64,000 bases of DNA, taken from contig NC_080543.1 in NCBI RefSeq assembly GCF_028640845.1, forward strand, positions 98,135,825 through 98,199,824, written 5' to 3'. A program made the position numbers and the translations under genes. Position 1 is the first letter of the stretch. Each line of letters starts with the position of its first letter. Below the pieces are notes generated by a model that did no database searches, had not been told where the DNA came from, and saw only the letters and a program-made list of their open reading frames with translations. Shown in pieces: positions 46,271-55,701 of the stretch. Source of the stretch: Ahaetulla prasina. Taxonomy: Eukaryota > Chordata > Lepidosauria > Squamata > Colubridae.

Positions 46271-48149
46271 CTCTCTCAAAAGGAAATTCCACAATTGGAG
46301 AATTATCACTGAAAAGACCAATGCTAAAACTTTCTCTTTTTCTCTCAGCACCTTTTAGATATCTGCACTGGGCTGTTTAAAATGGTTTTAAACTACAGTA
46401 TAAATTTTAAAAATCATTGTAATTAAACATTAACATGAGATTAACAATATCCATTGAAAACTGGCATCAGCTACATAATTAGGCTCTTTCCAAACAGCCT
46501 GCTCATTACAAGTCTGTGAAAGGCCATCAGAGTGAGTCTGCCTTGCTTAGAGAATGAAGCTGCTCCAAAAGCAGGGGATTCCCACAGATATTGTCACTTC
46601 TCTGACTCCTCCTGTTGCTTTTTCAGTACATGAGAGGTGAAAATATTCTGCATGCATTCTCAATTCAGCTGAATTGGCCTTGCAGACTATGAAAGGTATT
46701 TTTGCTACTTAGGCCCTGAACCATATAAGACTTCATGAAAAAAACAACGGAATCTTGAATTGGGTGAGCTATGATTTACAAGGGCAAATCTATGTAAAGC
46801 AAATTACAGTAATCCACTGGTGAGATAATATGGGCATGTGATCTTTTTTAGTTGTCCCAGTTTCAGTAATTTTGCAACTGGTGCCGCAGCCAGAGCTGGC
46901 CATGGCTTTCAACTAGCATTAACTTACCTGGCATTGGTTTTGTGGTATGAACCACCATGAAGGGCTGACATCAATCTTGCAAAACTGAATGTGCTTCCAC
47001 CATCACTTTATTTCTGTGTGAACTAGGAAGAAGCTTGTCTGAGCAGTTTAGGCTTTCTACATTGTTGTCCTGGACTCAAGCCTCTTTTATTTGATCATTC
47101 CTTGCTGTAGCTCTCCCTCCTATTCCTCAATAGATTTCTTCTGTGCTCTACACCCTTGCACTTTTGGTCTCATAAAAGTTAGAAAGCTGACTGCTCTGGG
47201 TCCAGATTACGTATTACTTCTATTGCTTTTTGCAGTTTTTACTCTATCACTATCTCTACAACCTTCCTCCAAAAGAAAAGATTGGAGATAGGACAATAAT
47301 TATTTATTCAAGTGGATCCATGTAGGAATTTTACCACAGGGAGAAACCAACAATGCTGGCACTATTGTTTCTTGGAGAGACAATAAGAATGGCCTGGAAT
47401 GAAATCCACATGTGGCAGACTATAAAAAATGAGTGTCCTATCTTGAGATCCACATGTCATTACACCAGCCACAGAATTAAATTCATTATTCCTTTAATAG
47501 GATAACAGATAATATTTCTGCCTCCAACGGAAGAGACAGAAATATGGCACATATTCCTTGCTCAAAGATCAGCTTCCTCTTGTAAAATGCAATGAAGATT
47601 TTTATTGCCTTCTACAAATAGATAGCTCTGCCAGCAGCTTTGCTTCCATTCAGGTGTTAGGGAGTGAACAGATGATGAATGGATAGCTTATGCTAATTCT
47701 GCAATGATACTATTTATCATGAACCAGTAATAACACTATTAGAACTGTAAGGAGCTAAATACTTTGACTATGTATGAAGGCATAGTCATCACATGTAAAG
47801 TGGGTCCTAAAGAGAACATTATCTGCACGACCAGTTATATAACTCAAGTATGACTTGCCAGTTTTGTAAAGATAAAATAAATAGCATCTCCTTTTATCTC
47901 AAACAGAAAGGAATATTTTAATTGATAATTATCTTAGATCGGTGAGATAAAATTAGGCGGAGAGCTAGTGATTGATAATGTGACATCTAGTCATTTTTGA
48001 CTCCAGGTGACCACATAGATAGATAGATTTTTTTCATGACAATTTATACCAAACCTGTTTTTTCAAGTCTCTCAATGGTGCACTCATCGCTATTCTGCCT
48101 AAGTCTATCTACCTGAGTCTATCTAATTATTCTCTTCTCTTTCATCTCA
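46271..48149. other. Unique sequence, one possible old L2 piece
   Basis: No coding signal. Words around 46700-46830 (TTACAGTAATCCACTGGTGA) faintly resemble L2 body sequence. The segment 46470-46640 is less AT-rich and repeat-free. Confidence 0.45.
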
Positions 48150-48640
48150 CTTCCACACAATGGTGGGATTCAAATAATTTAACAACCAGTTCTCTGCCCT
48201 AATGACTGGCTGGATTGGCGTGGCCATGGTGGGCATGGCCATGGGGTGTGACAGGCAGCAATCAGCCTCCTGTAGCCCCCTGGGAGCAAAAATGTGCCAT
48301 GAGCGGCATGCCATCCCTGGGCCCTCTTTTGGACCTACTAGGCCCCTCTGCAGCCTTCTGGGAGCAAAAATGGTCTGTGGGGGGCCATGCTGTCCCCACA
48401 TGCCCCATTTTGGGCTTAGTAAGCCTCCTTACAGCCTTCTGGGAGCAAAAATGGGCTGTGGGGGGCGTGCCACCACTCCATAACCCATTTTGGGCGTAGT
48501 AGGCCTCCCTGCACTTACCTGGGAGCCAAAACAGGGCGCGTGGGGACTTCTGGAAGGGGCAGGGTGGGGCCAGTTATCAATTTAATAACCGGTTTGGCCA
48601 AAGTGGTGCAAACTGGTTGAATCCCACCCCTGCTTCCACA
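48150..48640 (+). mobile_element. hAT-like element with internal minisatellite
   Basis: The element 48158-48632 begins CAATGGTGGGATTCAAATAA with TTTAACAACCAGTTC. It ends, in reverse, CAGGGGTGGGATTCAACCAG. Perfect 8-base repeats CTTCCACA flank it at 48150-48157 and 48633-48640. Inside, three to four imperfect units of about 70-75 bases repeat the block CTTCTGGGAGCAAAAATGG (starting near 48285, 48357, 48437 and 48520). No transposase is present. Confidence 0.93.
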
Positions 48641-48809
48641 GCATTAGAGAGCTGGGTCCTTTCTAATGTGTCCCAAATCGCTGGCTCAAAATTACCAAAT
48701 GATCTTAAACTTGGCTTTTCTCTGCGTGAAACGTAGGAATAAAGCTTATTCTATTCTTCTAAAAAAACTATAATAGGAATTAGCAAATTATGACATTGGT
48801 TATAGTGTA

Positions 48810-48915
48810 TAGTGACCAGACGTCCCGCTTTTGGCGGGACAGTCCCGCTTTTTAAAAATTTGTCCCGCGTCCCGCGGTGTTCTAAAAAAGCCCTGATTTT
48901 CGGCGGGATTGCAAA
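48810..48915 (+). repeat. CG-rich dispersed repeat end
   Basis: GACCAGACGTCCCGCTTTTG with GCGGGACAGTCCCGC and GTCCCGCGTCCCGCGG are short, CpG-rich, partly palindromic words typical of a dispersed element end. The partner end is not identified. The chromovirus LTR follows about 125 bases later and may have inserted in this element. Confidence 0.45.
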
Positions 48916-49039
48916 TGATGCATCCCAAACAAGGGATTAACAGGGTGGGGAAATTCGAAGGCCGCCTCTTGGCTCCTCGATTTGGGGAGGAACGAAGGCA
49001 AAGTCTTGTGGGGGGGCCCGCTTGCAGTCAAAAGCTTTT

Positions 49040-49323
49040 TGTCAAGGTTCCAGAAATACCTCTTCTGCGTAAAAGAAACTCAGAGACATTTCTTTTCCAG
49101 AGTTCTTTACTAGCATGAGGAGACTGGCACACGATGAGTGCAATTCCAAAACTGAAGTTCCGGATTCTTTTCCCCAGTTATACAAACCCCAAGAGTCCCA
49201 CCCCCCTGACCCCTTTGATGGTCACGTGGTCCCACGTTCTCCCAGTCCATTCGAATATCTTCTTGCCACTCTTCCTGCAGATGTGAACCCCATCCGACCT
49301 TGACCGTCTAAAGAATGTTACCA
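49040..49323 (-). mobile_element. Chromovirus 3' LTR (284 bp)
   Basis: On the minus strand it starts TGGTAACATTC and ends CTTGACA, a TG...CA pair. It is immediately preceded by a purine-rich tract (49324-49351, minus strand reading GGGGAAGAAGTGGGGCTGAG) that fits a polypurine tract. The pol frame ends at 49477, about 125 bases upstream of this tract, so the order pol - PPT - LTR is right for a Ty3/gypsy element on the minus strand. No 5' LTR is found to the right. Confidence 0.78.
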
Positions 49324-49476
49324 TACCCCTCAGCCCCACTTCTTCCCCTCAGGGGAAAAATGTGGCAGCGTCTGGAAACCTAAAGTCTAATATGGTTTCC
49401 AGGCCTGTCAGGCGTACCCTCGTGGAAAAGGAGCTAAATCCTAGGAAAGAAAACAAAGAGTCGATAAAGAAGAGTG

Positions 49477-51015
49477 TCAGTGGTCACACTTCCTTCTACC
49501 CCCTCCCTCTCCAAGAGGTTTCTTAGGTTTGTCAGGGAAAGTGTCGTGAAATTGTTTAATCAAATTGTCCGCATTTACTTTCCAACTTTTGACCCAAGTA
49601 GATTCAGATAATGGATATCCCTTCCAGTGGACTAAATATTGTAATTGACCTCTATATAGTCTAGAGTCAAGGATTTTCTTGATTTCATAGTGGGTTTCAC
49701 CTTGGATTATCAAGGGTGGTGGGGGGGCGGCAGGTTGAGGTCTCAGACCAGACTGTCTAGCAGGTTTTAATAAGCTGGTATGGAATACCGGGTGTATTTT
49801 CCTCAACATTCGAGGGAGCTTGAGTTGGACGGTAATGGGATTAATAATTTTTACAATGGGGAAAGGACCCAAAAATTTTGGACCGAATTTTCTGCTGGGT
49901 ATCCTTAATCTTAGATACTTAGTAGACAAAAAGACTTTATCTCCAATGCGAAAAGGGGGTTGAAGGGAACGGTGTTTGTCAGCTTGGGCTTTGTAATTTC
50001 GAGCTGTCACAGCTAAGGCCTTTTTTGTGTTTTCCCAACCTTTCTTCAACGAATTCATCCAGTCCATTAGGGAAACCGAAGTGGGGGGTTGCACGGGGAG
50101 TTCAGGCATTGGAACGAAGTCCATGCCGCTGGTTACTTGAAAAGGGGTTAACCCTGTGCTGCTGTTTACGGCATTATTATATGCAACCTCTGCAAATGGT
50201 AACAAGTCGGACCAGTTTTCTTGTTGGTAATTTACGTAACACCGTATGTATTGTTCCACCATCAAATTTAATTTTTCAGCCGCTCCGTTAGTCTCCGGAT
50301 GGAATCCAGAACTAAGTCCTTGAGACGACCCAATGGACCGTAGGAACTCTCTCCAGAACTTGGCTGTGAATTGAATACCCCTGTCGGATATTATCCTTTT
50401 AGGGACTCCATGCAGTCTGTAGATGTGTTTGAGGAAGAGCTTTGCTAATTTTCTAGCCGATGGCAATCCGCTGCACGCAGTGAAGTGGGCCTGTTTAGAG
50501 AACAAGTCCACCATGGTCCATATCACTGTATTTCCTCCACTAGGTGGGAGTTCAACAATAAAATCCATGGCAATCTCTTCCCAGGGTCTGGTGGGTTCAG
50601 CTACGGGTTGTAGGAGTCCAGGGGGTTTACCTGGTCTGGACTTCATGGTGGCGCAGGTAGCACAGCTCCTGACATAGTCTTCGACATCTGATTTCATTTT
50701 CGGCCACCAGAATTGTCTTCTAGCCAAGTGGAGAGTTTTTAAAAATCCAAAGTGACCTCCTAGGCGAGAGTCGTGGCTTCTCTGTAGTATTGGCAACCGC
50801 ATAGCGACGGGTACATAAATTTTGGTGCCCTTCCAGGGTACCCCATCCCTCAATGTGAGGTCTGGCAAGTTTTCTTTAAACCAAGCATCGTCAGTGAGTG
50901 CTGATTTTAAGTCCGCTAGCAGTTTATTTGGTGGGATGTTAGTACTGCGGCGTGATCGCAGTCGAGTAAGTGCTTGGCTAGCCGGTTCGCTATCGGGGAT
51001 CATCGCATGTATCAC
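49477..51015 (-). CDS. Ty3/gypsy chromovirus integrase with chromodomain
   Basis: An uninterrupted 512-codon frame covers the end of pol. The HHCC zinc-binding module is at H81, H88, C118 and C121 (GGHFG ... CATCAT). The catalytic triad is D151 (MDFIVELP), D211 (SDRGIQF) and E247, with exactly 35 residues between D211 and E247 as expected for D,D35E integrases. The GPF module lies near residues 379-385 (FGPKFLGPF). The chromodomain (about 443-492) contains YEIKKILDSR, VHWKGYPLSESTW and the aromatic residues for binding methylated histone tails. The annotated start is only the first Met after a frameshift: upstream, at about 51023-51080, another frame reads NETDALSRKPQFDSKRE, the usual end of the RNase H/connection region. 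Such integrases insert cDNA into chromatin. RT, protease and gag are missing. Confidence 0.93.
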   Translation of the reverse strand: MIHAMIPDSEPASQALTRLRSRRSTNIPPNKLLADLKSALTDDAWFKENLPDLTLRDGVPWKGTKIYVPVAMRLPILQRSHDSRLGGHFGFLKTLHLARRQFWWPKMKSDVEDYVRSCATCATMKSRPGKPPGLLQPVAEPTRPWEEIAMDFIVELPPSGGNTVIWTMVDLFSKQAHFTACSGLPSARKLAKLFLKHIYRLHGVPKRIISDRGIQFTAKFWREFLRSIGSSQGLSSGFHPETNGAAEKLNLMVEQYIRCYVNYQQENWSDLLPFAEVAYNNAVNSSTGLTPFQVTSGMDFVPMPELPVQPPTSVSLMDWMNSLKKGWENTKKALAVTARNYKAQADKHRSLQPPFRIGDKVFLSTKYLRLRIPSRKFGPKFLGPFPIVKIINPITVQLKLPRMLRKIHPVFHTSLLKPARQSGLRPQPAAPPPPLIIQGETHYEIKKILDSRLYRGQLQYLVHWKGYPLSESTWVKSWKVNADNLIKQFHDTFPDKPKKPLGEGGGRRKCDH

Positions 51016-51100
51016 CTCTCGCGTTTGCTGTCAAATTGTGGTTTTCTAGATAGGGCGTCAGTCTCATTGGGAGAAAAGCCTGTTTTTTGAATTCCCCGCG
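51016..51100 (-). pseudogene. Chromovirus pol, frameshifted RNase H end
   Basis: GFSPNETDALSRKPQFDSKR is in the frame next to the integrase; a single shift at about 51023 separates it from VIHAMIPDSEP. The similarity ends near 51100, where the element is truncated. This is unusual for an LTR element and points to a later deletion. Confidence 0.75.
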
Positions 51101-51408
51101 CAATTTACTTCCGAGTAGCCTCGCCAAGCGAGGGAGGGTTTGGCTCGGGTGGGTTTGTTTATTTCCTGCTGTTCAGCCTACCTCCACCCAGATAGAGGGA
51201 AGTGGAGGGAAGGGGAGAGGAGGGTGCCGCTTTCCTACGAACTGCCCCCCCCTTGGTTTGGCTCATCCCCTGTTCCTAGCAACTAAATGTCACAGCCTGG
51301 AAGGGAACTTTGAAGCTGTTTTCCGCGCGCAGAATATCCTGGCTGGCTCCATTGTCCAGCCCCACTCTCCTTCCCCCCTTGCCGGTTTCTTAACACCCCA
51401 CCTTCCCC
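51101..51408. other. CpG-richer flank of the chromovirus
   Basis: GC-rich sequence with no recognised domain. A TGTCACAGCCTGGAAGGGAA word at about 51287 resembles an LTR start, but no partner is found. Confidence 0.4.
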
Positions 51409-51606
51409 TATGGAATTCCTTTCCTTTCCTTTCCTTCCCTTCCCTTCCCTTCCCTTCCCTTCTTTTCCCCTTCCCTTCCCTTCCCTTTCTCCTTTCTTTC
51501 CTTTCCCCTTCCCTTCCCTTTCTCTTTTTTCCTTTCTTTTCTCTCGCCTTTCCTTTCTTTTCCTTTCTCCTTTCTGTCCTTCCCTTCCCTTCTTCATCCA
51601 TTTATT
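51409..51606. repeat. Polypyrimidine (CCCTT/CTTTC)n tract
   Basis: About 200 bases of almost pure pyrimidine with TTTCC, CCCTT and TTTCTCC units. The Lys/Glu/Arg-rich minus-strand frames and the Phe/Pro/Ser-rich plus-strand frames (51087-51710) are by-products. Confidence 0.97.
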
Positions 51607-51717
51607 TCCTTTCCCCTATCCTTGGGGGAAAGGATTTTCCTCTGATTAAAACAGGCCACATTGATAGAATAACCCAACCTGGGGAGGGTGGATTGGGGAA
51701 AGGTGAATAAGATATTC

Positions 51718-51730
51718 GGGGGGGGGGGGG
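51718..51730 (+). repeat. G13 homopolymer
   Basis: Thirteen consecutive G, followed by CGGCGG. It could form a G-quadruplex and is also a likely spot for length errors. Confidence 0.95.
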
Positions 51731-52389
51731 CGGCGGCAGTGCATTTATTCATTCCACGCACTCTCAAGTGTCAAGCAAACATTCCACAGATAAATAAATC
51801 CCTATGGAGATTCTCAGTCATTCAGGTCATAGATGTCCCAAAGGTGTTCCCCCTCCTGTGCCCAAAAAAGCAACTGGACTTAAGAAGAAAGTCAATTTGT
51901 CCTTTAGCGGGGCGGGAGAAAAACTCTGTGATCCCACAGTTAATGTTTTCCGATTTCTCTAGATTTTGACAGGTGGGGTGGAGGAAGGGTAGCTTCACAT
52001 CTGGCACACCAAACCCGCACACCTTTCCATAAACACTCATGGTGTATATCTCTACATACATTTTCTGCCTGGACGGGTTGGCTGAACTTTCCCACGCTTG
52101 CACGTGTGTACATAACACACACAAACACACACATTTGCGCGCTTCCCCTCACGCAGCAGCCAATTGGCAGCCAACGCTTTGAAACCGTCCTCGTGAAGCA
52201 ATCGATAGTCTGTTCGGCTGGCCGTTGCAGCACAGAAAGAGAAATTATTAAAAATCGAACAACCAAACTCCTCTTCCCCGCTCTTCCCAAATTCTAAAGT
52301 ATTTCGTAAAGGCGAGATTTTGGGACAAAAGGTCGGAAAGCTGTCTCTCTTGGAGCCTTTTTTAAATAGGAGAGGCCAGGCACCCTAAC
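51731..52389. other. CpG-containing unique sequence
   Basis: Moderately GC-rich, with CpGs that are rare elsewhere in the window. There is a short CA run at about 52115-52135. No domain or element recognised. Confidence 0.4.
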
Positions 52390-52505
52390 CTTTGATGTGA
52401 GTGACATCAAGTTGGCCACACCCACCCAGTCACATGACCACCAAGCCACACCCACCAAACAAGCCACACCCACAGAACCGGTAGTAAAAAAAATTAGATC
52501 CCCCC
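52390..52505 (-). mobile_element. hAT-like terminal fragment
   Basis: Repeated CCACACCCACC words and the end AGAACCGGTAGTAAAAAAAA followed by TTAGATCC match, in reverse, the left part of 60439-60721 and 39911. Only one end is present, so it is a fragment. Confidence 0.6.
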
Positions 52506-52989
52506 CCAGTCAATGGTGTCCCATTTTACCAATGTTAAAATCTGGTTATTATATTATAGTGATACACAATGTTATACCAAGACAATGACTGCCATCTGCT
52601 AGACTGCATGTGTTTGAGAGAGAAATGTAACATGTGCTACAGTCACTTCAACTTGTTGACCTCTTGACATGCTGTCCTAAACACTCAGAATTCCCAGTCA
52701 AAACTGAAGTATATGAATACTTGCATGTACAAATTCACTTTGTAATACATTATTTTACAGAAAATTAATTTTCATTTGTAGTTACTTATTCAGATAATTT
52801 AGTTCTCGGAAAAATGCTTTTTGAGAGTAATTTCTGGCCATTATATTTATACAGTATGTGTATGCATATACAAACATATATACATATACACATTGTGAAT
52901 AAAAACATACAGATATGCTTCTATATATACAAGTATATATATATTGTGCTTGTATGTGGGGATTATCTAAAACTGATTTTATTAGTATA

Positions 52990-53553
52990 GGTAAAGGTAA
53001 AGGTTACCAAAATCCCCAAAGCTTTAACCAAAAACTATCTACTGTTGACCTCAACCCATTCTGTAAGGGGCGTGCATAAGAGCACCAGCGTGCCTACCAT
53101 TCCTGTCCTAATGTTCCCTTTGGTTGTATCCAATTCGTATGGTTATTTCATGCTTATACTTATATATTATTGTGTTTGACAAATAAATAAATAAATAAAT
53201 AAAAATAAAAATAAGGTTCCCATCGCACATATGTGCTAGTCATTCCTGACTCTAGCGGTGGTTTTCATCTCCGTTTCAAGGCCAAAGAGCCAGTGCTGTC
53301 CGAAGACATCTCCATGGTCATGTGGCCCACATGCTTAAAGGCCAGAGGTGCATGGAATGCTGTTACCTTCCCACCAAAGGTGGTCCTTATTTTTTCTACT
53401 TGCATTTTTTAATGTGCTTTTGAACTGCTAGGTTGGCAGAAGCTGGGACAAGTAATGGGAGCTCACCCAGTTACGCGGCACTAAGGATTTGAACCATTGA
53501 ACTGATGTCCTTTTGATCGACAAGCTCAACGTCTTAGCCACTGAGCCACCACA
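52990..53553 (-). mobile_element. tRNA-derived SINE split by LINE B
   Basis: On the minus strand the SINE starts with GGTGGCTCAGTGGCTAAGAC (A box) and has GGTTCAAATCCTTAGTGCCG (B box). It continues through AGCTTCTGCCAACCTAGCAG and GGACCACCTTTGGTGGGAAG, and ends with the tail CCTTTACCTTTACC. The flanks TTTTATTAGTATAG (left) and TTTTACTGGTATAG (right) agree at 12 of 14 positions and look like an aged target duplication. A LINE B copy (53006-53212) interrupts the tail. This SINE is a different family from the Sauria copies. Confidence 0.85.
53000..53218 (+). mobile_element. LINE B 3' end inserted in SINE tail
   Basis: The segment 53006-53212 matches, in reverse, the last 200 or so bases of LINE B (AAGCTTTAACCAAAAACTA, GGGGCGTGCATAAGAGCAC, (AAAT)n), with a small internal deletion beside ATTCTGTAAGG. 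The 6-base repeats AAGGTT at 53000-53005 and 53213-53218 are its target duplication. Confidence 0.9.
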
Positions 53554-55357
53554 TCTCTTTTACTGGTATAGGTATTGACAAAATAAGAATGGTAAAGAAA
53601 CCGCAGATTGCACTGGATTTTTGTCTGTATAATAATTTTTTCATTGCATTCTTCCTTTGGGAGAATAATGTTGTAAACAGGATACATTTCCCTTTTTTAA
53701 AAAATGCTTGCTTTGCTATTAGTGGATCTATATGGCCATCCTTATTATGGTCTTATACATGACTTGGCAGCTTACAATATTAAAAATAATAAAAACATGC
53801 AAAAGTATAAAACCCATAGCAACTGGAAATATATGACAAAAACACGGGCAAACGTTCAACATAAATGGGCAATCCGATCCTTGGGTTCTGAGGTTAGCCA
53901 TCACTTTTTTCTCAATCCTCCTTTTTCACCAATAGATGACACTTCAAGCAGCTGATAAAAAGATAAAAAACAAATTAAGTATAAGTAACAATAAAAATTT
54001 CCCATTGGAGCTTCTAACACTGGTAGCCAATTATTGAGCAGATAACATGCATGGTTTTTGGAATGCTTTCTTAAAAGAAAGAAGGGAATTGGGATTTTTA
54101 AAAATCTCCAACCATAAGAGTTAAAAATTAACTAAAAACCAGCCAATGATTTCATGTCTTATTTTCTGCTGTTTTCTGCTACTTTTTAAAATTAAATTTC
54201 AAAAATATATCAAATATTGTAAAAGGGGAAAAAAAACCCTTCTAGAACTCTCTGTAAAGTGAAATCTGAAGTAATGACTAGTGTGTAATGAACTACTCCA
54301 TGAAAAAATGTTTTCTTCAATTTTCTTCTTAATTTTCATTCAATCGAACGAAAAAACAAAGAAATTCCTTTTGGTTTTTCTTTTTTCAAAACAGTATGTA
54401 AAATACGATGAAATTCTTCTGAGTGGATGTGGGAGTTTTCTTCCTTACTTATGAGAAGGCCATGGATTTCCAATCTCTTATAGCAGAATAATTTCTCTAG
54501 GTTTACAAAAATCTGGGATTACTTCTTTCCAGGTTTTCTGTATTTTGCAAAAACAATGTGGCAAGTCCACTCAAGCTTTTTTTGAGATCAGGAATCATGA
54601 GCAGCCCAGGAGAGTTAACAATTAAGTGTGGAGAACATGGATCAGACAAAAACAACCTGATTTGAAACAGTAAATAAACTTAGAAGTATTATCAAAGAAC
54701 TGAGAAAGAAATTTGGAACCATTCTGAGAATGAAATAGAAAAACAGAAACCTCTTTTCCAGGCAAAGAAGCATTATGAAACTAGGAAGTAGATTTTGGCA
54801 CAGGAACACATTTTCAGGGCAAAGGCAGCCCATGCGCACATCATGCCATGCTGAAGAGCAACTGCCACACCACCTGCACACTGTACTCCAGAACTGCTAC
54901 TGTCAATATTCAAAAGCAGCTGGAGTGTTCATATTTCAATTAGATCATCATGGGCATACATTTAAACAGAAAACATTACTTATTTATTCAAGCAGCATTA
55001 TATGAAATTTCTGTTTTAATATTTGTTTGTTGTTCAATAAGATACAATGAACTATTGACTTACTTATTTAGGAATCATTTATGCATGCCTATGGCAATAA
55101 TGGCTTATTTCAAACTTTGAAAAATAAAGCTGAATTACATGTCTCTGGCTCCCACCCTTTGCACCGAAAACGGAGAAAGAACCAAGTTGCCATAATGTTC
55201 CCAGATATACACTCAGAGCTTTTGAACCCATGGGAATTCCCACCATATAGATGAGGAGCCACTTACATGAAAACAACCTAGGTATCACATCAAAGAAGAC
55301 AGAGCATGATTTACTTAAATTTGAGTCTGCTAACTGTTAATAGAAAAATATTATATG
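53554..55357. other. Unique AT-rich interval
   Basis: No recognised element or coding signal. Confidence 0.55.
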
Positions 55358-55701
55358 AACTAAGGGCAGATTTCTTCTGTGTTGGACCTAAGGCCTGCTT
55401 GATGCCATCATACATCCCCTTGATGTTGCCTGTATCAGCTCCTATCTGGATCCGCGAGCAAAGCTGCAGCCAATAGTTGTTAGCACATCTCCTAGTGATC
55501 TGCTGGACTTTGCTATGAACAGCTTGCAGAACCTGTAAGTTGCACTCACTGGAACAGGCTTTATATGCAATTGGAGCTCTCCTTTTTTCCTTGATGGCTG
55601 GCATCAGCTTCTCCAAAAGGGCTTCAAACCAATCCGCCATCTTTCTGGTCTCCTTACCATATACCAACAAAGTGGTGTTATAAACAGCATTCTTGAAATA
55701 T
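55358..55701 (-). pseudogene. Inverted 5' segment of the non-LTR protein
   Basis: The minus-strand frame contains MADWFEALLEKLMPAIKEKR, CNLQVLQAVHSKVQQITRRC, QIGADTGNIKGMYDGIKQAL and GPTQKKSAL. These directly precede LKSATGEIIKDRT of the plus-strand part. The 9-base word TCTGCCCTT lies at the breakpoint of both parts. Confidence 0.88.

Noticed and set aside
46700..46830. L2 fragment
   Set aside because: Similarity is limited to short words and no terminal hairpin or coding block is present.
51087..51710. 207-codon plus-strand frame and 103/104-codon minus-strand frames
   Set aside because: They run through the polypyrimidine tract and have only low-complexity composition.
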